A stretch of 64,000 nucleotides of DNA from the NCBI RefSeq assembly GCF_021603585.1, contig NZ_BQHI01000004.1:1-64000 (forward strand), read 5' to 3'. Source of the DNA: Pseudomonas sputi (GTDB taxonomy: Bacteria; Pseudomonadota; Gammaproteobacteria; Pseudomonadales; Pseudomonadaceae). A program made the translations under genes and the position numbers. The notes under the pieces are model-generated. The model had not been told where the DNA came from, ran no database searches, and worked only from the letters and a program-made list of their open reading frames with translations. How positions within the stretch are numbered: the stretch's first letter is position 1; each line of letters starts with the position of its first letter. Positions 63,734 to 64,000 of this stretch are shown piece by piece.

Positions 63734-64000
63734 TCAGAGAGCGTGACTCACGCTACGGTTGTCGATGACCTGCGGCGTCTTCCCGCTGTGTTTGTTTCGG
63801 GCGAACTGATCGATCGCACAGCGTTCGGCGTCCACCGTCAGCAGTCCCGTGCGGATGAGGGTCGCCAGTGTCGGGTAGTCCTGCAGGCGGTCATGTACGT
63901 CGCGGGCAGGCAGGGAACTGCGAAACCGCATCCGCTCCAGCCCGTCGGGTGCATGCTCCAGGACCAGCTGGAATTCGACTTGCAGATGCCGAGCCAGTGT
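63734..64000 (-). CDS. C-terminal part of a second PaaK-like ligase (runs off the right edge)
   Basis: The open frame extends from the stop at 63734-63736 to the end of the window (about 88 codons). Its residues FQLVLEHAP...RMRFRSSLPA and the tail FARNKHSGKTPQVIDNR parallel the C-terminal subdomain of the neighbouring ligase (WQLVIEQNG... and LSRHPRSGKQQRVVDLR), so it is probably a tandem paralog. The gene lies 17 bp upstream of that ligase on the same strand and is probably co-transcribed. The catalytic core is outside the window. Confidence 0.6.
   Translation of the reverse strand, partial: TLARHLQVEFQLVLEHAPDGLERMRFRSSLPARDVHDRLQDYPTLATLIRTGLLTVDAERCAIDQFARNKHSGKTPQVIDNRSVSHAL

Overview
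The window is a Pseudomonas chromosome segment, most like the P. fluorescens group. The evidence is gene content (muxABC-opmB, an orphan cbb3 oxidase subunit with its P. aeruginosa neighbours, a DUF3203 protein and the GlgE/TreYZ alpha-glucan cluster), high GC with strong third-position G/C bias, and many copies of an intergenic palindrome built on GATCGTTCCCACGC. No rRNA, tRNA or CRISPR array was recognised. The left edge lies inside an IS256-family element. The right edge cuts an adenylating-ligase-like gene. Family assignments come from reading the sequence and from memory; no database search was run.

Layout. 0-1.7 kb: IS256 end inserted into the first codons of a gene, an AaaT/YhhY-like acetyltransferase and a hypothetical gene. 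1.7-5.9 kb: orphan ccoN with a small ccoQ-like gene, divergent from a siroheme nitrite/sulfite reductase and its DUF934 partner. 6-11 kb: a membrane protein, a DUF3313-like lipoprotein, a DUF3829/J-domain pair and a YCII protein. 11.3-21 kb: tpx and the RND efflux operon muxABC-opmB, preceded by three GTAA(A/G) half-sites spaced like CpxR boxes. 21-29.7 kb: an MHYT-GGDEF-EAL protein, an SDR, an unknown membrane protein, a MocR regulator (MpaR-like) with a clear palindrome in its promoter, a second ccoG, DUF3203 and MgtC. 29.7-55 kb: the alpha-glucan/trehalose island. 55-64 kb: a 2-hydroxyacid dehydrogenase, a hydrolase, a DUF411/YqaA pair, a chemoreceptor with a sigma-28-like promoter, an unknown protein, and a GNAT gene followed upstream by two tandem ligase-like genes.

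The alpha-glucan island forms a loop. GlgA builds glucan, GlgX debranches it, and TreY/TreZ convert linear maltodextrin to trehalose. The TreS-maltokinase fusion makes maltose and maltose-1-phosphate, which GlgE polymerises and GlgB branches; MalQ rearranges short glucans. A possible AlgU promoter precedes glgE, which fits an osmotic or desiccation-stress role. No glgC is present here.

The best candidate for an undescribed system is a tightly overlapping cassette at the distal end of the glgA-glgX transcription unit (40.0-44.0 kb). It encodes an acyl-CoA dehydrogenase-like protein, two PIG-L deacetylase paralogs, a NodS-like methyltransferase and a family 2 glycosyltransferase. One paralog has lost two expected catalytic residues. 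The content resembles the glycosyltransferase/deacetylase/N-methyltransferase logic of Nod-factor synthesis, but its product is unknown.
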